A stretch of 64,000 bases of DNA from positions 3,459,501-3,523,500 of the forward strand of contig NZ_CP089211.1 of assembly GCF_021183825.1 (NCBI RefSeq), read 5' to 3'. The translations under genes and the position numbers were made by a program. Shown one piece after another: positions 61,566-64,000 of this stretch (positions are counted from its first letter, which is position 1; every line of letters begins with the position of its first letter). The notes below the pieces were generated by a model. That model saw nothing but the letters and a program-made list of their open reading frames with translations, ran no database searches and had not been told where the DNA came from. The DNA comes from Sinomicrobium kalidii. GTDB taxonomy: Bacteria; Bacteroidota; Bacteroidia; Flavobacteriales; Flavobacteriaceae.

Positions 61566-62549
61566 ATGAAAATAACTATTCCAAAGCCTTATTGGCCCTA
61601 TCCGTCTGTTATAAGTCCTCATGCAAAGGAGGCCCATGAACACAACATGCAATGGCTGCAACAACACAATCTATTACCTGATAAATCGGTTTATGACCTG
61701 TATGAGAGGCAATATTATGCCTATATGGCCGCCCGTATGTACCCTATGGCAGAAAAAGAAGTCCTGTTTGCCCTGGCGGATTTCTGTGCACTCCTGTTTA
61801 TTGTTGACGATGACCTTGATAAACAGGCAGAACGCAAAGTGGCAGGCGTAGATGGTACGCAGGCATTGGAAGCATTTATATCTACGGGTGTTACAGTGAT
61901 GAAAAACCGTAAGAAGATCGCGCCCGAAGCCGGTAAAGAGGCATTTTCGGCATTGGCAGACTGCTTTATACGTTTATGTGCTTTTAGTGATAAAACCTGG
62001 CAGGACAAAATTATACAGAGTTTTGCCGATACCTTTACCGCTGCGGTCTGGGAAATGAAAAATGTAATAAAAGGATATTGTCCCACTTTGGAGGAATACA
62101 TGAAATACCGCCCTTTTTTCTCAGGAACAAACCTGGCGGTCGACCTGTCTTTGGTAGCAGCAGCTATCAACCTGCCGGAAGCGGTTATGCAGCACCCTGC
62201 CATACAAAGATTGATGGTGCTTTCCCGAAACCTGGTGTGCTGGGCTAATGATATGTTTTCCTTAAGTAAGGAAATGGACCAGAACAATGCGGACGACAAG
62301 CACAACCTTGTTTATGTAATGCAAAAAAGGCATGACGTTACCTTTGAAGAAGCGATATTAAAGGCTTCGGCCTTTCATGACGAACAAGCCCGGGAATTTA
62401 TAGCGTTATCTTCCGATCTTCCCGTTTTCGGAAAAGGCCTTGACAGCAAAGTGTCCCGCTATATCGATGCCCTCATCTGTTTTGTGAAAGGAAACATAGA
62501 CTGGAGTGAAAAAGAAACCACCCGTTACGCATTTTCCTATAGTGAGTAG
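61566..62549 (+). CDS. Class I terpene synthase
   Basis: 327 residues, the size of bacterial sesquiterpene cyclases. All catalytic features are present: metal-binding DDDLD (81-85), the diphosphate-sensor Arg182 exactly 46 residues before the NSE triad (Asn228, Ser232, Glu236 in NDMFSLSKE), and the C-terminal RY pair (320-321). It should ionise farnesyl or geranylgeranyl diphosphate and form a cyclic or linear terpene. No P450, prenyl transferase or other tailoring gene is next to it; ftsE follows on the other strand. Product cannot be told from sequence. Confidence 0.92.
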   Translation: MKITIPKPYWPYPSVISPHAKEAHEHNMQWLQQHNLLPDKSVYDLYERQYYAYMAARMYPMAEKEVLFALADFCALLFIVDDDLDKQAERKVAGVDGTQALEAFISTGVTVMKNRKKIAPEAGKEAFSALADCFIRLCAFSDKTWQDKIIQSFADTFTAAVWEMKNVIKGYCPTLEEYMKYRPFFSGTNLAVDLSLVAAAINLPEAVMQHPAIQRLMVLSRNLVCWANDMFSLSKEMDQNNADDKHNLVYVMQKRHDVTFEEAILKASAFHDEQAREFIALSSDLPVFGKGLDSKVSRYIDALICFVKGNIDWSEKETTRYAFSYSE

Positions 62550-62596
62550 GTTACGGAAAGGCTGCTGTTGCTTCCGAAGTCTTGGGAACGATGGGG

Positions 62597-63280
62597 TCAA
62601 ACATTTTTTTGTACTACTTCAAAGACCTTGCTGCCGTCGCATTTCAGGGTTTTTGAAGGGAACTTGAGCAACAGGGCATAATCGTGAGTAGCCATAAGTA
62701 TAGTGCGGCCGGTACTGTTAATTTCCTGCAACACCTTCATGACTTCCACACTCGTTTGCGGGTCAAGGTTCCCTGTAGGCTCATCGGCAAGGATCAATTC
62801 GGGATCGTTGAGCAATGCACGGGCAATGGCCACGCGTTGTTGCTCTCCGCCCGACAACTGGTGCGGAAATTTAAAGCCTTTGGTCTTCATGTCCACACGG
62901 CCAAGGACTTCCTCGATCTTAGCCGCCATGTCTTCTTTGTCTTTCCACCCGGTAGCTTTCAGCACAAAAAGGAGATTGTCGTTCACCGTACGGTCGGGGA
63001 GCAGGTTAAAGTCCTGGAACACGATCCCCAGCTTGCGGCGCAGAAAGGGGATTTCCCTTTCCTTTAACGACCGGAGGTCAAAATCTGTCACCGTACCGGA
63101 ACCCTGTGTCAGCGGAAGGTCGCCGTAGAGGGTTTTCATAAAACTGCTCTTGCCGCTTCCGGTTTTTCCGATGAGGTAAACAAATTCGCCTTTGTTTACG
63201 GAAAGATTGATCTCGCTAAGCACCAGGTTTTCCTTCTGGTAAATAGCAACATCCCTGAGTTCTACGATGGTATTTGACAT
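62597..63280 (-). CDS. ftsE: Cell-division ABC transporter ATP-binding protein FtsE
   Basis: 227 residues. Walker A (GKTGSGKSS), signature ([14 protein letters not shown]), Walker B ([13 protein letters not shown]) and H-loop (MATHDYAL) are complete, and the N-terminus [20 protein letters not shown] is that of FtsE in flavobacteria. FtsEX, with FtsX encoded elsewhere, controls peptidoglycan hydrolases at the division site. It converges with the terpene synthase gene with a 47-bp gap. Confidence 0.94.
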   Translation of the reverse strand: MSNTIVELRDVAIYQKENLVLSEINLSVNKGEFVYLIGKTGSGKSSFMKTLYGDLPLTQGSGTVTDFDLRSLKEREIPFLRRKLGIVFQDFNLLPDRTVNDNLLFVLKATGWKDKEDMAAKIEEVLGRVDMKTKGFKFPHQLSGGEQQRVAIARALLNDPELILADEPTGNLDPQTSVEVMKVLQEINSTGRTILMATHDYALLLKFPSKTLKCDGSKVFEVVQKNV

Positions 63281-63593
63281 GCTTCGGGTTTTACTGAGCG
63301 TAAAAATAATAAAAGTTGGGGGTAATGGGGCAATGTTCCCGGTTTAAAGTTTCCGGGGTCTGAATGTCCCGGAGCTGAGGTCTGAACGGATGGCCGGCGA
63401 CCGGGGCGGGGTGATTGCTATAGGCCTTTGTCTGCGGTTGTCAGTCATCTGTTTTTAAATTTATGTGTCATAACTAAAGTAATACATTAACAGATAGTTT
63501 TAATAAATAAATGGTTTAACTACATAATATAGTATCCTGTTTATTTTCATCCATAAATCAAATCAATCCGTTTAGTACATGATAAAATTTAGT
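63281..63593. other. Intergenic region with abrupt AT transition
   Basis: The first about 160 bp are GC-rich like the rest of the chromosome; from about 63450 the sequence turns strongly AT-rich and stays so to the window end. No gene was recognised. The 12-mer AAATCAATCCGT (63560-63571) recurs at 63749-63760 at the start of the tandem array. Confidence 0.5.
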
Positions 63594-64000
63594 TTAGATA
63601 GATTTTCCTTGATGTTTCGCCCCATCCCTAAAGGATGAATCAAGGAAAATCAGATTTCCTTTGGGCAATGTATTGAACCAGGTCGAAATGGTTAGGGGCA
63701 AACTGATTTTCCGATAGATATGCATAAAACAAGTTTTGCCATGTATCAAAATCAATCCGTCAAGATAACAATATAATGCATCAATAAGACGATACAGTTT
63801 GTCAATAGATGAAATCAGTCCGTAAATATGCATATTCAAAGCATCAATAGCATAAAGTAGTCCGTCAATAACTAAAATTAATCCATCAATAGATAAATGT
63901 AGTCCATCAATAGACTGATACATAACGTCAATGTGTAAATGTATATTGTCAATAAACAAATACAATACATCAATATAGCTGTTTTTAGCATGAATGGATA
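63594..64000 (-). CDS. Heptad-repeat protein, 5' end outside window
   Basis: The minus-strand frame is open from the window edge to a stop at 63594. From 63974 to 63744 it reads 11 seven-residue repeats of the form I-D-(G/V/A/N/K)-L-x-x-x. Ile is ATT in ten of eleven, but Asp uses GAT and GAC and the Leu position uses TTG, CTA, TTA and CTG, which suggests selection on protein. The last about 50 residues overlap a 13-bp inverted repeat (63601-63651) and may not be functional protein. A candidate beta-solenoid or coiled-coil repeat protein; no family recognised. Confidence 0.4.
   Translation of the reverse strand, partial: SIHAKNSYIDVLYLFIDNIHLHIDVMYQSIDGLHLSIDGLILVIDGLLYAIDALNMHIYGLISSIDKLYRLIDALYCYLDGLILIHGKTCFMHIYRKISLPLTISTWFNTLPKGNLIFLDSSFRDGAKHQGKSI
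63601..63651. repeat. 13-bp perfect inverted repeat (hairpin)
   Basis: GATTTTCCTTGAT (63601-63613) faces ATCAAGGAAAATC (63639-63651) around a 25-nt GC-rich loop. It lies beyond the tandem array and near the stop of the heptad-repeat ORF, so it might be its terminator or part of an intergenic repeat element; there is no T-run. Confidence 0.6.
63744..63974. repeat. 21-bp tandem repeat array, 11 units
   Basis: Eleven degenerate 21-bp units in perfect phase, with plus-strand core TCCRTCAATA. No spacers, so not CRISPR. The array continues in weaker form toward the window edge. It corresponds exactly to the heptads of the minus-strand ORF. Confidence 0.8.

Noticed and set aside
63744..63974. CRISPR array
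   Set aside because: Units are 21 bp, contiguous and degenerate, without spacers or leader; no cas gene nearby.

Overview
The window is a chromosomal segment of a member of the Bacteroidota, very probably a marine- or soil-type Flavobacteriaceae. Evidence: the flavobacterial block CBS-domain protein / nadK / DUF6089 / uppS / bamA / two ompH (Skp) genes; repeated TAnnTTTG (-7) promoter elements typical of Bacteroidota; almost no Shine-Dalgarno sequences; several TTG/GTG starts; a Bacteroidota-type TssD (Hcp) protein; GSCFA, LemA/TPM and DUF1343 (NamZ) proteins. Coding density is high and no rRNA, tRNA, CRISPR array, transposase or prophage was recognised.

Layout. 0-3.4 kb: end of a membrane protein, then a compact signalling operon (unknown protein, multi-pass membrane protein, NarL-type histidine kinase lacking its own sensor domain, response regulator). 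3.4-7.3 kb (minus): membrane-anchored GH25 lysozyme and a separate three-gene unit of unknown proteins (504, 109 and 139 aa), the least explained genes of the window. 7.5-13.6 kb: phosphodiesterase-like/alkaline-phosphatase fusion, metK preceded by a SAM-II-type riboswitch and a good promoter, an XRE regulator/membrane protein pair, a serine beta-lactamase-like hydrolase and a small Spy-like periplasmic protein. 13.7-17.6 kb: lysS, a 172-bp inverted-repeat element, a Pmp3-like micro-protein, lipB and pdxJ. 17.7-25.4 kb: cell-envelope block (CBS, nadK, DUF6089, uppS, bamA, ompH x2). 25.5-29.7 kb (minus): CpsB/YwqE phosphatase, two TPM proteins, lemA, MerR and an M23 peptidase. 30-36.4 kb: alaS, GSCFA protein, lipoprotein, asnB. 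36.9-42.4 kb: NamZ-like muramidase, LolE/FtsX-like permease, cystathionine beta-synthase, and an M20 peptidase gene broken by one extra G in a G-run.

42.6-48.8 kb: a MacAB-TolC-like export operon (ATPase, two permeases, adaptor, outer-membrane channel). 48.8-58.2 kb: tsaB, mscS, a DUF255 thioredoxin-like protein, dodecin, a phosphate-transporter/PhoU-like fusion, an Nfu protein with a doubled N domain, gamma-carbonic anhydrase, fabD. 58.2-60.4 kb (minus): methyltransferase, DoxX and chromate transporter in one tight unit. 60.5-64 kb: a lone T6SS tube protein TssD, a class I terpene synthase with a complete set of catalytic motifs, ftsE, and, after an abrupt AT-rich transition, a 21-bp tandem-repeat array that reads as an 11-heptad protein repeat and runs off the window end.

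The strongest regulatory observation is the SAM-II riboswitch in the metK leader. The best candidates for something undescribed are the 504/109/139-aa operon and the terminal heptad-repeat ORF. All assignments are from reading the sequence and knowledge of families; no search was run.
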